From: Saccharothrix australiensis
Lineage (GTDB): Bacteria; Actinomycetota; Actinomycetes; Mycobacteriales; Pseudonocardiaceae
Reading direction: 5' to 3'
Assembly (NCBI RefSeq): GCF_003634935.1
Contig: NZ_RBXO01000001.1
Location: forward strand, 310,001 to 374,000
Length of the DNA: 64,000 nt
The notes beneath the pieces are model-generated. The model searched no databases and was not told the origin of the DNA. It saw only the letters and a program-made list of their open reading frames with translations. How positions within the stretch are numbered: position 1 is the first letter of the stretch; every line of letters starts with the position of its first letter. Below are positions 25,284 to 38,528 of this stretch, piece after piece. Made by a program: the position numbers and the translations under genes.

Positions 25284-26198
25284 GTGCAGCTCGGACTCGT
25301 CGGCCTCGGCAAGATGGGCTTCAACATGCGCGAGCGGATCCGCCGCGCCGGTCACGAGGTGGTCGGCTACGACCGCAACCCGGACGTGACCGACGCCGGG
25401 TCGCTCGCCGACCTGGTGGCCAGGCTCGACGCACCGCGCGTGGTGTGGGTGATGGTCCCCGCGGGCGAGGTCACCCGGCGGACCGTCGCCGAGCTGGGCG
25501 AGCTGCTCAGCGCGGGCGACCTGGTGATCGACGGCGGCAACTCGCGGTTCACCGACGACGCGAAGAACGCGGAGCTGCTGGGCGCGAAGGGGATCTCGTA
25601 CCTCGACGCCGGCGTGTCCGGTGGCGTGTGGGGCCTGGAGAACGGCTACGGCCTCATGGTCGGCGGCGAGCCCGAGGACGTCGAGCGGGCGATGCCGATC
25701 TTCGACGCGCTGCGGCCCGAGGGCCCGCGCGCCGAGGGGTTCGCGCACGCGGGCAAGGTCGGCGCGGGCCACTTCGCGAAGATGGTCCACAACGGCATCG
25801 AGTACGGCCTGATGCAGGCGTACGCCGAGGGCTTCGAGCTGCTGGACGCCTCCGAGCTGGTCAAGGACGTGCCGGCGACGATCAAGGCGTGGCAGCGCGG
25901 CACCGTCGTCCGGTCCTGGCTGCTCGACCTGCTGGTCCGCGCGCTGGAGTCGGACCCGGAGCTGGACGACCTGCGCGGCCACGTGGAGGACTCGGGCGAG
26001 GGCCGGTGGACCGTCGAGGAGGCGATCAACCACGCGGTGCCCGTGCCGGTGATCTCCGCCGCGCTGTTCGCCCGGTTCGCCTCGCGCCAGGAGGACTCGC
26101 CCGCGATGCGCGCGGTCGCCGCGCTGCGCAACCAGTTCGGCGGCCACGCCGTGCAGGCGGCCGGCCCCTCCTCCGGTTCCGGCACCACGCAGAGCTGA
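25284..26198 (+). CDS. gnd: 6-phosphogluconate dehydrogenase, short type (YqeC-like)
   Basis: 304 residues. The Rossmann motif is G-L-V-G-L-G-K-M-G with Y-D-R-N-P after it. I-D-G-G-N-S, D-A-G-V-S-G-G-V-W-G-L-E-N-G-Y and the catalytic K-M-V-H-N-G-I-E-Y follow. It oxidatively decarboxylates 6-phosphogluconate to ribulose-5-phosphate. Its length is that of the 300-residue bacterial form, not the 470-residue enzyme. Position between dnaN and recF is conserved in mycobacteria and Streptomyces. GTG start. Confidence 0.92.
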   Translation: MQLGLVGLGKMGFNMRERIRRAGHEVVGYDRNPDVTDAGSLADLVARLDAPRVVWVMVPAGEVTRRTVAELGELLSAGDLVIDGGNSRFTDDAKNAELLGAKGISYLDAGVSGGVWGLENGYGLMVGGEPEDVERAMPIFDALRPEGPRAEGFAHAGKVGAGHFAKMVHNGIEYGLMQAYAEGFELLDASELVKDVPATIKAWQRGTVVRSWLLDLLVRALESDPELDDLRGHVEDSGEGRWTVEEAINHAVPVPVISAALFARFASRQEDSPAMRAVAALRNQFGGHAVQAAGPSSGSGTTQS

Positions 26199-26204
26199 GC
26201 GCCG

Positions 26205-27320
26205 TTGTACGTCCGGCACCTACAGGTCGCGGACTTCAGGTCGTGGGAGCAGGCCGACCTGGCGTTCGAGCCGGGGGTGAGCGTGCTGGTCGGGCGCAAC
26301 GGCCAGGGCAAGACGAACCTGGTCGAGGCGCTGGGCTACGTGGCCACCCTCGGCTCGCACCGCGTGGCCACGGACGCGCCGCTGATCCGGCACGGCGCGG
26401 TGCGCGCGGTGGTGCGCGCGGCCGTGGTCAACGAGGGCCGCGAGCTGCTGGTCGAACTGGAGATCACGGCGGGGAAGGCGAACCGCGCGCGGGTCAACCG
26501 CGGTCCGGTGCCGCGCCCGCGCGACGTGCTGGGCATCCTGCGCACCGTGCTGTTCGCGCCCGAGGACCTGGCGCTGGTGCGGGGCGACCCCGGTGAGCGG
26601 CGGCGGTTCCTGGACGAGCTGCTGACCAGCCGGTCGCCCCGGTACGCGGGGGTGCGCGCCGACTACGACCGGGTGCTCCGGCAGCGCGGCGCGCTGTTGA
26701 AGAGCATCCGGTCGGTGCGGTCGGCCGACCTGGGCACGCTCGACGTGTGGGACGGGCACCTGGCCCGGCACGGCGCGGAGCTGTTGGCCGGCCGGCTGGA
26801 CCTGGTGGCGGGCATCGCGCCGCACGTGGGCCGGTCGTACGCGGACGTGGCGCCCGAGTCGAGGCCCGCCCGGATCGCGTACCGGTCGAGCCTGGGCGAC
26901 GCCTTCCCGGACGCGCACGACCCGGAGGCGCTGGAGGCGGCGTTGCTGGCGGAGTTGCAGCGGGTGCGGGCGCAGGAGATCGAGCGCGGCGTGTGCCTGG
27001 TCGGACCGCACCGCGACGACCTCGACCTGGTGCTCGGCGACCTGCCCGCGAAGGGGTACGCCAGTCACGGTGAGTCATGGTCGTTCGCCTTGGCGCTGCG
27101 GCTCGGTGGGTACGAGATGCTGCGCGCCGAGGGGTCGGAACCGGTGCTCGTGCTGGACGACGTGTTCGCCGAGCTGGACCGCGGCCGGCGGCGGCAACTG
27201 GCGAAGGTGGCCGCGGCGGCGGAGCAGGTGCTGATCACCGCGGCGGTCGCCGAGGACGTGCCGGAGGAACTGGAAGGCGTGCGGTTCGAGGTCCGCGACG
27301 GGGAGGTCCGCCGTGCCTGA
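26205..27320 (+). CDS. recF: DNA repair and replication ATPase RecF
   Basis: 371 residues. The N-terminal L-x-V-A-D-F-R-S-W motif, Walker A G30-R-N-G-Q-G-K-T37, the [18 protein letters not shown] signature, and C-terminal Walker [13 protein letters not shown] are all present. It loads RecA at gaps. TTG start 7 bp after gnd; the last 8 bp overlap dciA. Confidence 0.96.
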   Translation: MYVRHLQVADFRSWEQADLAFEPGVSVLVGRNGQGKTNLVEALGYVATLGSHRVATDAPLIRHGAVRAVVRAAVVNEGRELLVELEITAGKANRARVNRGPVPRPRDVLGILRTVLFAPEDLALVRGDPGERRRFLDELLTSRSPRYAGVRADYDRVLRQRGALLKSIRSVRSADLGTLDVWDGHLARHGAELLAGRLDLVAGIAPHVGRSYADVAPESRPARIAYRSSLGDAFPDAHDPEALEAALLAELQRVRAQEIERGVCLVGPHRDDLDLVLGDLPAKGYASHGESWSFALALRLGGYEMLRAEGSEPVLVLDDVFAELDRGRRRQLAKVAAAAEQVLITAAVAEDVPEELEGVRFEVRDGEVRRA

Positions 27321-27939
27321 TGATGCCCCCCGAATGGGTGTGATGGGCAGCACAACTGGGGACAACCCTGTGGATGGTGTGGATAACTCACCCCCCGCAG
27401 GGGACATATCCACACCCGAGACCGCTCCGGCGGGCGGGTTGAAGGGCTCGGACCTCGCCCGCGCCGCCCTGGAGGCCGCTCGCGCGTCGGCCAAGGAACG
27501 CGGCTCGCGGGTCGTCCGCGGGACCGGCCAGGGCGCCGTCGCCCGCCGCCGTCGCCGGCGGTGGTCCGGTCCCGGCCCCGACGACCGCGACCCCCAGCCG
27601 CTGGGTCGCCTGGCCTCGCGCATCGCCGCGGAGCGCGGCTGGGCCGAGCGGCTGGCGGGCGGTCAGGTCTTCGCGCGGTGGGGCGCGCTGGTCGGCGAGG
27701 ACGTCGCCGAGCACGCGCAGCCGGTCGCGTTCGGTGACGGCGAGCTGACCGTCCAGGCCGACTCGACGGCGTGGGCGACGCAGCTCCGGCTGCTCCAGCG
27801 CGAGCTGCTCAAGCGCATCGCGGCGGGCGTCGGCGACGGCGTCGTCCAGCGGCTGAAGGTGCAGGGCCCGGCGGCCCCGAGCTGGCGCTACGGCCCCAGG
27901 CACGTTCCGGGACGCGGGCCACGTGACACCTACGGGTGA
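27313..27939 (+). CDS. dciA: DUF721 protein, DciA-type helicase loader
   Basis: 208 residues. A variable, basic N-terminal half is followed by the DUF721/KH-like domain (about 95-185) with [15 protein letters not shown] and [17 protein letters not shown]. DciA is the ancestral loader of DnaB; the mycobacterial homologue Rv0004 in the same place is essential for replication. The first 35 codons contain a cluster of DnaA-box sequences. Confidence 0.9.
   Translation: MPDDAPRMGVMGSTTGDNPVDGVDNSPPAGDISTPETAPAGGLKGSDLARAALEAARASAKERGSRVVRGTGQGAVARRRRRRWSGPGPDDRDPQPLGRLASRIAAERGWAERLAGGQVFARWGALVGEDVAEHAQPVAFGDGELTVQADSTAWATQLRLLQRELLKRIAAGVGDGVVQRLKVQGPAAPSWRYGPRHVPGRGPRDTYG
27369..27414. promoter_or_regulatory. 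DnaA-box cluster inside dciA
   Basis: TGTGGATGG (27369-27377), TGTGGATAA (27378-27386, perfect) and ATATCCACA (27406-27414) lie in 46 bp of the dciA 5' region, with a TTGTCCCC-type sequence just upstream (27359-27366 reversed). The N-terminal protein segment they encode is not conserved, so the DNA sites may be the selected feature. Confidence 0.55.
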
Positions 27940-28097
27940 GACTCGCCAGGGCGTCAGCGGCGATCCTGTGGCGCGGTGAGCGCTCACCAGCCGATTTCCA
28001 CCCCTGACACCGCCGGACGGACCCTTACCTCTTCACTTCGGCCCGTCTGTGAGCAAATCAGAGGTGTCCTTGGTGGGTTTCTGGCCGACTCGCCCAG

Positions 28098-30149
<2,052 letters not shown>

Positions 30150-30195
30150 GCGCACCCGCCAGTCCACCCACGCCGGCCGACAGGAAAGAAGAACC

Positions 30196-32715
<2,520 letters not shown>

Positions 32716-32741
32716 CGCGAACGAGAGGTTGAGGACAGCTC

Positions 32742-33503
32742 GTGACCACACCCGAGAAGCCAGAGGACAAGACCGCGGTGATCACCCGGCCGGGGGCCGG
32801 GGCGACACCTGAGCAGCCGACGGCGCAGACCTCATCGGGTGCCGATACGACACCGGACCAGGAGGCGCCGGCCGCGCCGCCGCCCTGGCAGCGGGTGACG
32901 AGCGACGCCCAGTACGGCGAGGCGCGGCAGGTGGGACCGGGCGACCCGGCCCCGGAGCAGCCGGGGGAGGCCGGTGCGCAGCAGCCCGCGTACCCGGCCT
33001 CCGACCCGGACACGGTGGCGGTGGCCCGACCGGCGATCACCGGGACGGCCACGCCGCCGGGCGGCAGCCGGACGTCGGTCAACCTCGGCGCCGCGAACGG
33101 GCGGTCCGCGTCGCCCGGTTCCGCGCGCCGGCCCGGTCGCGGTCCGCGGCGCGCGAGCCTCCAGGTGAAGCGCGTCGACCCGTGGTCGGTGCTGAAGCTG
33201 GCGCTGGTGCTGAGCGTGGCGCTGTTCTTCGTGTGGCTGGTGGCGGTCGGCGTGCTGTACGGCGTGCTGAACGGCATGGGCGTGTGGGACAAGATCAACA
33301 ACACCGCCAACGACCTGCTCCAGGGCAACGAGTCGTCGGGCGACCCGCTGATCAGCGCCGGGCGCGTGTTCGGCGTGGCGGCGGTCGTCGGCGCGGTCAA
33401 CATCGTGCTGTTCACCGCGTTGGCGACGGTCGGCGCGTTCGTCTACAACGTGTCGGCCGACCTCGCGGGCGGCCTGGAGGTGACCCTGTCCGAGCGGGAG
33501 TGA
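32742..33503 (+). CDS. DUF3566 membrane protein
   Basis: 253 residues. A disordered Pro/Ala/Glu-rich N-terminal half (1-130) ends in a basic patch. The DUF3566 domain (about 135-250) has two membrane helices ([13 protein letters not shown] and [12 protein letters not shown]). The gene always follows gyrA in actinobacteria (Rv0007 in M. tuberculosis); function is unknown. Confidence 0.9.
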   Translation: MTTPEKPEDKTAVITRPGAGATPEQPTAQTSSGADTTPDQEAPAAPPPWQRVTSDAQYGEARQVGPGDPAPEQPGEAGAQQPAYPASDPDTVAVARPAITGTATPPGGSRTSVNLGAANGRSASPGSARRPGRGPRRASLQVKRVDPWSVLKLALVLSVALFFVWLVAVGVLYGVLNGMGVWDKINNTANDLLQGNESSGDPLISAGRVFGVAAVVGAVNIVLFTALATVGAFVYNVSADLAGGLEVTLSERE

Positions 33504-33527
33504 CGGACGGGTGGGGCACCCCCCAAT

Positions 33528-33557
33528 TTGGGGCCACGACAGCGGATCGTGTACTGT
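33528..33557 (+). promoter_or_regulatory. Promoter of tRNA-Ile
   Basis: TTGGGG (33528-33533) and TACTGT (33552-33557) are 18 bp apart, ending 17 bp before the tRNA. Confidence 0.55.
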
Positions 33558-33574
33558 TGCCGTCGTTGCCCCGA

Positions 33575-33648
33575 GGGCCTATAGCTCAGGCGGTTAGAGC
33601 GCTTCACTGATAATGAAGAGGTCGGAGGTTCAAGTCCTCCTAGGCCCA
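33575..33648 (+). tRNA. ileT: tRNA-Ile (GAT)
   Basis: 74-nt cloverleaf: acceptor GGGCCTA with TAGGCCC, anticodon stem CTTCA/TGAAG with loop CTGATAA (anticodon GAT), T-arm GGAGG-TTCAAGT-CCTCC. CCA is not encoded. tRNA-Ile and tRNA-Ala after gyrA are conserved in mycobacteria. Confidence 0.97.
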
Positions 33649-33683
33649 CCGGAAGTTTCGCAGGATTGCAGAGGGGAACTGCT

Positions 33684-33803
33684 GTGAAGAAGATCATCGC
33701 ACTTGTCGCCGTCGCCGGTGCGGTTCTGTTCTTCGTCAAGCGCAACCGCTCGGCCAAGGCCGACGCGGACCTGTGGCGCGAGGCCACCGCTCCGACCGAC
33801 TGA
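33684..33803 (+). CDS. DLW-39 family peptide
   Basis: 39 residues exactly: one membrane helix (I-I-A-L-V-A-V-A-G-A-V-L-F-F-V), a basic K-R-N-R segment and the family tag D-L-W near the C-terminus. GTG start behind GAGGGG. This tiny protein is kept between tRNA-Ile and tRNA-Ala across actinobacteria; role unknown. Confidence 0.9.
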   Translation: MKKIIALVAVAGAVLFFVKRNRSAKADADLWREATAPTD

Positions 33804-33838
33804 ACCCGCGAGGGCGGTACGCTGCCGACCCTCGTGCG

Positions 33839-33911
33839 GGGGACGTAGCTCAATTGGCAGAGCACCGCCTTTGCAAGGCGGGGGTTAGGGGTTCGATTCC
33901 CCTCGTCTCCA
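33839..33911 (+). tRNA. alaT: tRNA-Ala (TGC)
   Basis: 73 nt. Acceptor GGGGACG pairs with CGTCTCC (one G-T pair); anticodon stem CCGCC/GGCGG with loop TTTGCAA, anticodon TGC; T-loop GTTCGAT. CCA not encoded. Confidence 0.97.
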
Positions 33912-33921
33912 CGAGTCGATG

Positions 33922-33975
33922 GGCGAGGTGTGTTCGCGGAGAGCGCGAACCGCCTCGCCTCGTTGCGTTTTCCGG
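33922..33975 (+). terminator. Terminator after tRNA-Ala
   Basis: Two-part stem: GGCGAGG (33922-33928) with CCTCGCC (33953-33959) and, inside it, GTTCGCG (33932-33938) with CGCGAAC (33944-33950). A T-containing tail (GCGTTTTCC) follows. Confidence 0.75.
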
Positions 33976-34060
33976 GGGTGCAACCCCCGGACCCCGCCCG
34001 GCGGGCTTCCGCCCCCGGACCCCCGTCCGAGGGCTTCGCCCCGGACCTCCCCGGCGTGGT
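33974..34060. repeat. GC-rich short palindromes
   Basis: A run of small hairpins of the type CCGGGGG-TGCAA-CCCCCGG, CCGCCCGGCGGG and a GGGCTTCGCCCCGG word, between tRNA-Ala and doxX. Such words are widely scattered in high-GC actinomycete genomes. No gene seen. Confidence 0.5.
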
Positions 34061-34135
34061 CGGGTCTCGTCGTCGGCTGTGGCCGGGTCGGGGGGTGCCG
34101 GCCTGGCCGCTTCCCCTGGGTGGGCTTGAGGTGTG

Positions 34136-34173
34136 GCGAAGGGGCACCGCACTGGTGTGCGGTGCCCCTTCGC
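34136..34173 (-). terminator. Terminator of doxX
   Basis: A perfect 17-bp stem (34136-34152 with 34157-34173) on a 4-base loop, 15 bp beyond the doxX stop. It could act in both directions, also backing up the tRNA-Ala transcript. Confidence 0.8.
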
Positions 34174-34187
34174 GTTGGTCGTGTTGG

Positions 34188-34613
34188 TCAGGCGTTGGCC
34201 AGGGATGACGACCGGTGGTGTTGCTTGCGGGCCGCGATCACCTTGTCCAGCGCCCAGGCGCCCGGACCGGTGAACACCAGGAGCAGGAAGGCCCAGGAGT
34301 ACACGGCGGCGAGTTCGCCCTTGTTCTGGATGGGCAGCAGCCCGTCCGGCTGGTGCACCACGAAGTACGCGTACGCCATCGCCCCCGACGAGATCAGGGC
34401 GGCGACGCGCGTCCCGAGGCCGATGGCGATCAGCGCGCCGCCGACCAGCTCGATCAGCCCGGCCGGTCCCGCCGGCCAGGAGGTGATCGGGACCGTGCCC
34501 GTGGCTCCCAGCACGCCGAACAGCTTCTGTGCCCCGTGGCACATGAACAGCACGCCGATGACGATCCGGAAGAGCGCGAGGGCGTGGTCACGACCGCGGT
34601 CAATGACGTTCAT
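34188..34613 (-). CDS. DoxX family membrane protein
   Basis: 141 residues, four membrane helices. The DoxX signature R-I-V-I-G-V-L-F-M-C-H-G-A-Q-K-L-F-G opens the protein, and G-L-I-E-L-V-G-G-A-L-I-A-I-G-L follows. DoxX proteins join oxidoreductase or thiol-stress complexes in mycobacteria. An iron-box-like site lies 38 bp upstream of the ATG. Confidence 0.88.
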   Translation of the reverse strand: MNVIDRGRDHALALFRIVIGVLFMCHGAQKLFGVLGATGTVPITSWPAGPAGLIELVGGALIAIGLGTRVAALISSGAMAYAYFVVHQPDGLLPIQNKGELAAVYSWAFLLLVFTGPGAWALDKVIAARKQHHRSSSLANA

Positions 34614-34650
34614 CTTGGGTCAGTCCTCACATCGCAGGGCGGCCTGGCAG

Positions 34651-34669
34651 GGGTAAGGCCAACCTAACC
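34651..34669 (-). promoter_or_regulatory. Iron-box-like site upstream of doxX
   Basis: Read on the minus strand, TTAGGTTGGCCTTACC resembles the IdeR/DmdR box TTAGGTTAGGCTAACCTAA (about 13 of 19 positions). Weaker than the site at 42188. It lies between doxX and the divergent lipoprotein gene. Confidence 0.4.
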
Positions 34670-34740
34670 GTGATGACGTTACGTGCCTAGGCCGTCACCC
34701 TGTCGATTCGCTGTTGGAATTCTGATTGACTGACGGCCCT

Positions 34741-35292
34741 ATGAACCGAGCGCTGCGTAATGCCCTGTCGTCCCTGCTGGTCCTCGGCGCACTGACCGCG
34801 TGCGGCTCGGCGGACCCGACCGTCCCGACCCCGACCACGGCGAAGAGCGCCCCGGCGACGCAGTCGACCGCCGCCCCGGCCGGACCGCCGCCCGTGCCGC
34901 AGCCGACCGCTGATGGGACGTGTCCTTATCTGGCGTCCGCGTTCGTCGCCGAGGCCAACGGGCAGTTGGTGCGCAAGACCCGGCTGTCCGCGGACCAACC
35001 GGACCCGGCCTGCTTCTTCTACGCGAACGCCGAGGACGTGCAGTTGTCCGTGTGGGTGTTCCACGGGGACGCGAAAACGGCGAAGGCCGTGGTGGACCGG
35101 GCCGCGCCGGTCGCCGACTCCAGCCCGGCGAGCGCGCCCGACGGGTGGGTGGGCGGGTCGCTGGCGGGTGCGGAGGGCGCGGTCTACGCGGTCGCCAAGG
35201 AGGGTGACGCGGTGGTCGTGACGAGCAACCAGAAGCAGACCATCAAGGCGCGGCGGATCGCCGAGACCGTGATCGGCAACCTGGGCCTGTAG
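34741..35292 (+). CDS. DUF2020-like lipoprotein
   Basis: 183 residues. A signal peptide of about 20 residues ends in the lipobox L-T-A-C, so it is lipid-anchored outside. A Thr/Pro/Ala linker (25-55) precedes a domain starting T-C-P-Y-L with a second Cys in P-A-C-F-F-Y, probably a disulfide. I match this to DUF2020 by the C-P-Y-L start; function is unknown. Confidence 0.72.
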   Translation: MNRALRNALSSLLVLGALTACGSADPTVPTPTTAKSAPATQSTAAPAGPPPVPQPTADGTCPYLASAFVAEANGQLVRKTRLSADQPDPACFFYANAEDVQLSVWVFHGDAKTAKAVVDRAAPVADSSPASAPDGWVGGSLAGAEGAVYAVAKEGDAVVVTSNQKQTIKARRIAETVIGNLGL

Positions 35293-35363
35293 CCGGTGAC
35301 GTGCGGCCGCGCCCACCTCCGGCGTTCGGGGGCGGGCGCGGGACGGGTTCCTGCCGGGGACGC

Positions 35364-35963
35364 CTAGCGGCGGTCGGTGACGCTCTCGTCGGCGACCCGG
35401 CCGTTGCGGGCGGCGTGCTCCGCGGTGGTGGTGCCGCGCGGCGTCGGCTCGGCGGCCTCGGTCTCGTCCACCTCCTCCAGGTGCACCTCCTCGGGCCTGC
35501 GGGTCAGCGCCACGTAACCGGCGACCAGGCCGGCCACGAGGATGCCGAGCACCCACGGCCACCGGCGGCGCGGTGGCCGCTGCGCCGCCGCGTAGTCCTT
35601 GCGCGCCTGCTTGGCGGCCTTGCGCACGTCCTTCGCGCGCGACTTCGCCTCCTTGCGGGCGCGCTCGGTGGCCTTGACGACGTCCTTGCGGACGCCCTTG
35701 GCCTTCTTCGCGAGCTGCTTGCGCCTCTTCCGGGTGGACTTCTCCACCTCTTCGGCCTTCTCGACCAGCAGGCCCGCGCGATCCGCCACGACACCGCGCA
35801 GGTGGTCGGCCGTGACGCCGCGCTCGGCGAGCTTCTCCTCCGCCCGCCCCGCCCACGTGACGGCGGTGTCCGCACCCACCTGACCTGCGCGGACCGCGCC
35901 GCGGCGAACGGCGCGCAGGCCCGTGCCGACCGCCTTGCCCACCGACTCCCCGGCTCGGGTCAT
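35364..35963 (-). CDS. Basic helical protein with C-terminal membrane anchor
   Basis: 199 residues, not recognised. Long amphipathic, very Lys/Arg/Ala-rich helix (about 60-135), then one membrane helix (W-P-W-V-L-G-I-L-V-A-G-L-V-A-G-Y-V-A-L, about 138-157) and an acidic tail. ATG 35963 has GAGGTGG 5 bp upstream; ATG 35981 in frame is the alternative. The basic helix could bind nucleic acid or acidic polymers at the membrane, which is speculation. Divergent from ppiA. Confidence 0.65.
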   Translation of the reverse strand: MTRAGESVGKAVGTGLRAVRRGAVRAGQVGADTAVTWAGRAEEKLAERGVTADHLRGVVADRAGLLVEKAEEVEKSTRKRRKQLAKKAKGVRKDVVKATERARKEAKSRAKDVRKAAKQARKDYAAAQRPPRRRWPWVLGILVAGLVAGYVALTRRPEEVHLEEVDETEAAEPTPRGTTTAEHAARNGRVADESVTDRR

Positions 35964-36075
35964 GGCGTCCACCTCATCCATATCGCGCTCCACAAGCTGT
36001 CGGCCAGTCACGCCCAGGCAATACCCATCCTGCCCCTTCCCGAACCCCCCGGCCCCCGGATGGCACGATGGAGGA

Positions 36076-36624
36076 GTGGCAGACAGCAACGACTCGCTCG
36101 TCGGGACCAAGGTGACGGCGACCCTGCACACCTCGCAGGGCGACATCCGCATCAACCTCTTCCCCGACCACGCTCCCAAGACGGTGGCGAACTTCGTCGG
36201 CCTGGCGGAGGGGACCAAGGACTACACCGAGGCCAACGCGCGCGGGGAGGCCACCGGACCGTTCTACGACGGGGCGATCTTCCACCGCGTCATCGCGGGC
36301 TTCATGCTCCAGGGCGGTGACCCCACCGGCACCGGCCGCGGCGGCCCCGGCTACAAGTTCGCCGACGAGTTCCACCCGGAGCTCCAGTTCAACAAGCCCT
36401 ACCTGCTGGCGATGGCGAACTCCGGGCCCAACTCGAACGGGTCGCAGTTCTTCATCACGGTCGCGCCGACCACGTGGCTGAACTTCAAGCACACCATCTT
36501 CGGCGAGGTCGCCGACCAGGACTCGATCAACGTCGTGAACGCGATCGGCAACGCGCCGACCGGCGCGGGCGACCGCCCGCTCACCGACGTCGTGATCGAG
36601 AAGGTCTCGATCGAGCGCGGCTGA
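36076..36624 (+). CDS. ppiA: Peptidyl-prolyl cis-trans isomerase, cyclophilin type
   Basis: 182 residues. Cyclophilin core with F-H-R-V-I-A-G-F-M-L-Q-G-G-D-P (catalytic Arg), S-N-G-S-Q-F-F-I-T and F-G-E-V. No signal peptide, so cytoplasmic. It catalyses proline isomerisation in folding proteins. A CACGAT hexamer 6 nt before GTG 36076 suggests a leaderless start. Same place as Rv0009 in M. tuberculosis. Confidence 0.95.
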   Translation: MADSNDSLVGTKVTATLHTSQGDIRINLFPDHAPKTVANFVGLAEGTKDYTEANARGEATGPFYDGAIFHRVIAGFMLQGGDPTGTGRGGPGYKFADEFHPELQFNKPYLLAMANSGPNSNGSQFFITVAPTTWLNFKHTIFGEVADQDSINVVNAIGNAPTGAGDRPLTDVVIEKVSIERG

Positions 36625-36627
36625 GCC

Positions 36628-37488
36628 GTGACCGAACCCGTCCCGCCCGGTGACCCGGTCGGCGCCGCCGCCTGCGCGCGGCACCCCGACCGGGTCACCG
36701 GGCTGCGGTGCACCCGGTGCGAGCGGCCCGCGTGCCCCGAGTGCCTGCGCGAGGCGTCCGTCGGCTACCAGTGCGTCGACTGCGTGTCCGAGGGTCGGCG
36801 CGGGGTCCGCACGGCGCGCACGTTCGTCGGCGCGGAGTTCTCGTCGCGCACGGTCGTGACGCCGGTGCTGATCGCGGTGAACGTCCTGCTGTTCGCCCTG
36901 ACGGCGGTGCAGGCGTCCAGCGTGGTGAGCAACGCGCGCTCGCCGCTGTTCGCCGACCTGGTCCTGTGGCCGGTCGGGGTGTACTTCGGCGAGTGGTGGC
37001 GGCTGGTCACGTCCGGGTTCCTGCACTTCGGGCCCGCGCACCTGGCGCTGAACATGATCGCCCTGTACGTGCTGGGCCGCGACCTGGAGCCGGTGTTCGG
37101 CAAGGTCCGGTTCCTGGCCGTCTACCTCGTGTCGCTGCTGGGCGGCGGGGTCGCGGTGTACCTGTTCGGCGGGGTGGACACGCCCGTCGCGGGCGCGTCC
37201 GGCGCGGTCTACGGCCTGATGGGCGCGATGCTTGTGGCCGTGCTGCGGTTGAAGCTCAACCCAGGCTCGGCGCTCGGCGTCATCGCCCTGAACCTCGTGC
37301 TCAGCTTCACCCTGCCGGGTATCTCGCTGCTCGGGCACCTGGGCGGGCTGGTCGTGGGCGCGGCGGTGACGGCCGGGCTGGTCTACGCGCCGCCGGCCAG
37401 GCGCGACCTGTGGCAGGGCGTGGCGGTGGGTGCGGCGTTCGCGCTGCTGGTCGTGATGGCGTTCGTGCGCACCGCGCAGCTCGGTTAG
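36628..37488 (+). CDS. Rhomboid family intramembrane serine protease
   Basis: 286 residues. The N-terminal 50 residues hold a B-box-like zinc-binding pattern (C-A-R-H, C-T-R-C, C-P-E-C, C-V-D-C). Six membrane helices follow. The catalytic pair is Ser191 in A-G-A-S-G-A-V-Y-G and His237 in G-H-L-G-G. It cleaves helices of membrane proteins; substrate unknown. GTG start 3 bp after ppiA. Confidence 0.92.
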   Translation: MTEPVPPGDPVGAAACARHPDRVTGLRCTRCERPACPECLREASVGYQCVDCVSEGRRGVRTARTFVGAEFSSRTVVTPVLIAVNVLLFALTAVQASSVVSNARSPLFADLVLWPVGVYFGEWWRLVTSGFLHFGPAHLALNMIALYVLGRDLEPVFGKVRFLAVYLVSLLGGGVAVYLFGGVDTPVAGASGAVYGLMGAMLVAVLRLKLNPGSALGVIALNLVLSFTLPGISLLGHLGGLVVGAAVTAGLVYAPPARRDLWQGVAVGAAFALLVVMAFVRTAQLG

Positions 37489-37496
37489 GCGGGTCG

Positions 37497-37910
37497 TCAG
37501 GGGCGCAGGGCGTGCAGCACGTCGGCGACGTCGCGCGGGTCGGCGCCGAGGTCCATCGGGGTGAGGACGAACAGCTGCTCGTCGTCGCCCTGCTGCCAGT
37601 CCAGCTCCAGGGTCGCGACCTCGCGGCCGAGGCGGCGGGTGTGGACGAGCTTCACCTTCACCTGGTGCCACGGCAGGTGGCGGCGGCCCGTCACGGTGCG
37701 GACGGTCAGGCCGGTGTCGTCGGCGGTGAGCTTCGGCCGGACGAACGTGCCGTAGGCGGCCAGGGCGAGCAGGAAGGCGGTCGCCGTGCCGAGGAAGAGC
37801 CTGGTGGTGGGTTCGGGGCCGAGGACGGCGAAGACGAGCGACGTCGCGGCCAGCAGCCAGGCGAGGGCCACGACGGCCGGTCGCGGCGACCAGGAACGGG
37901 GTGGGGTCAC
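37497..37910 (-). CDS. Small PH-domain membrane protein
   Basis: 137 residues from GTG 37910. Two membrane helices (about 10-55), then a bacterial PH (bPH2/DUF2581-like) domain with L-P-W-H-Q-V and a C-terminal A-D-V-L-H-A-L-R. Equivalent to Rv0010c, which sits between the cyclophilin and crgA. The longer frame upstream crosses a pair of DnaA boxes and is not used. Confidence 0.8.
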   Translation of the reverse strand: MTPPRSWSPRPAVVALAWLLAATSLVFAVLGPEPTTRLFLGTATAFLLALAAYGTFVRPKLTADDTGLTVRTVTGRRHLPWHQVKVKLVHTRRLGREVATLELDWQQGDDEQLFVLTPMDLGADPRDVADVLHALRP

Positions 37911-37928
37911 GCCGTCGAGTGTTCCGCA

Positions 37929-37986
37929 TGTGGACAACTGGAGTGCTCTACCGGGGCTTGTGCAAAATGGCGCAAAGTTGTCCACA
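37929..37986. promoter_or_regulatory. Inverted pair of perfect DnaA boxes
   Basis: TGTGGACAA (37929-37937) and TTGTCCACA (37978-37986) face each other 40 bp apart, with TTGTCCCCA close by (37991-37999). They lie in the promoter region of the PH-domain gene, 14 kb from oriC. Confidence 0.65.
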
Positions 37987-38069
37987 GGAGTTGTCCCCAA
38001 TGGGGATGAGTTACATCCCTGTGCTTCGGTGACGGACAGGTGAAGCGGGTGAACTCGGGGTTGACGTGC

Positions 38070-38101
38070 GACGGCCCGGACGCGTGCACGTCCGGGCCGT
38101 C
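38070..38101 (-). terminator. Terminator of crgA
   Basis: A perfect 13-bp stem GACGGCCCGGACG (38070-38082) with CGTCCGGGCCGTC (38089-38101), 6-base loop, 22 bp after the crgA stop. Confidence 0.75.
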
Positions 38102-38123
38102 CGCCACTCGGCGTAGTGCGTGG

Positions 38124-38390
38124 TCAGCGCCACCGCATCGTCATCAGCAGCCCGATGATCATCAGGGCGAACCCGACGCCGAAGTTCCAGCTCCCGAGGT
38201 CCGACATCACCGGGACCTTCTCGCCCGCGATGTAGTTGACCACCAGCCAGGCCAGGCCGAGGAGCATCATGCCGAGCATCACGGCGATGTAGACCGGATG
38301 CGACGGACCCGCCGCTTTCACCTTCACGGGGGTGCGGCGATCGGCCGGCGCCGTGTAGACGGCCTTCTTGCGGACCTTGGACTTGGGCAT
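38124..38390 (-). CDS. crgA: Cell division protein CrgA
   Basis: 88 residues. A basic start (M-P-K-S-K-V-R-K-K) and two membrane helices (about 33-53 and 68-86) joined by a short loop N-Y-I-A-G-E-K-V-P-V-M. CrgA is a divisome membrane protein that recruits or regulates PBPs and FtsZ in actinobacteria. Position matches Rv0011c. Confidence 0.95.
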   Translation of the reverse strand: MPKSKVRKKAVYTAPADRRTPVKVKAAGPSHPVYIAVMLGMMLLGLAWLVVNYIAGEKVPVMSDLGSWNFGVGFALMIIGLLMTMRWR

Positions 38391-38528
38391 GCTGTCCTCG
38401 CCTGACGGGGTGGATGAGCCTCCAGTGGCGCGGGTTCACGCCCACTGCTGGATGAACACGTTAACGTAACCGAGCAGGTCGCTGAAGCACTGCGTAGTTC
38501 TGGCACGTTCGGACCGGGAGGTTTTTCG

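Noticed and set aside
38391..38528. ACGTTAACGT palindrome (38458-38467) as an operator
   Set aside because: Short and single; no supporting second site.
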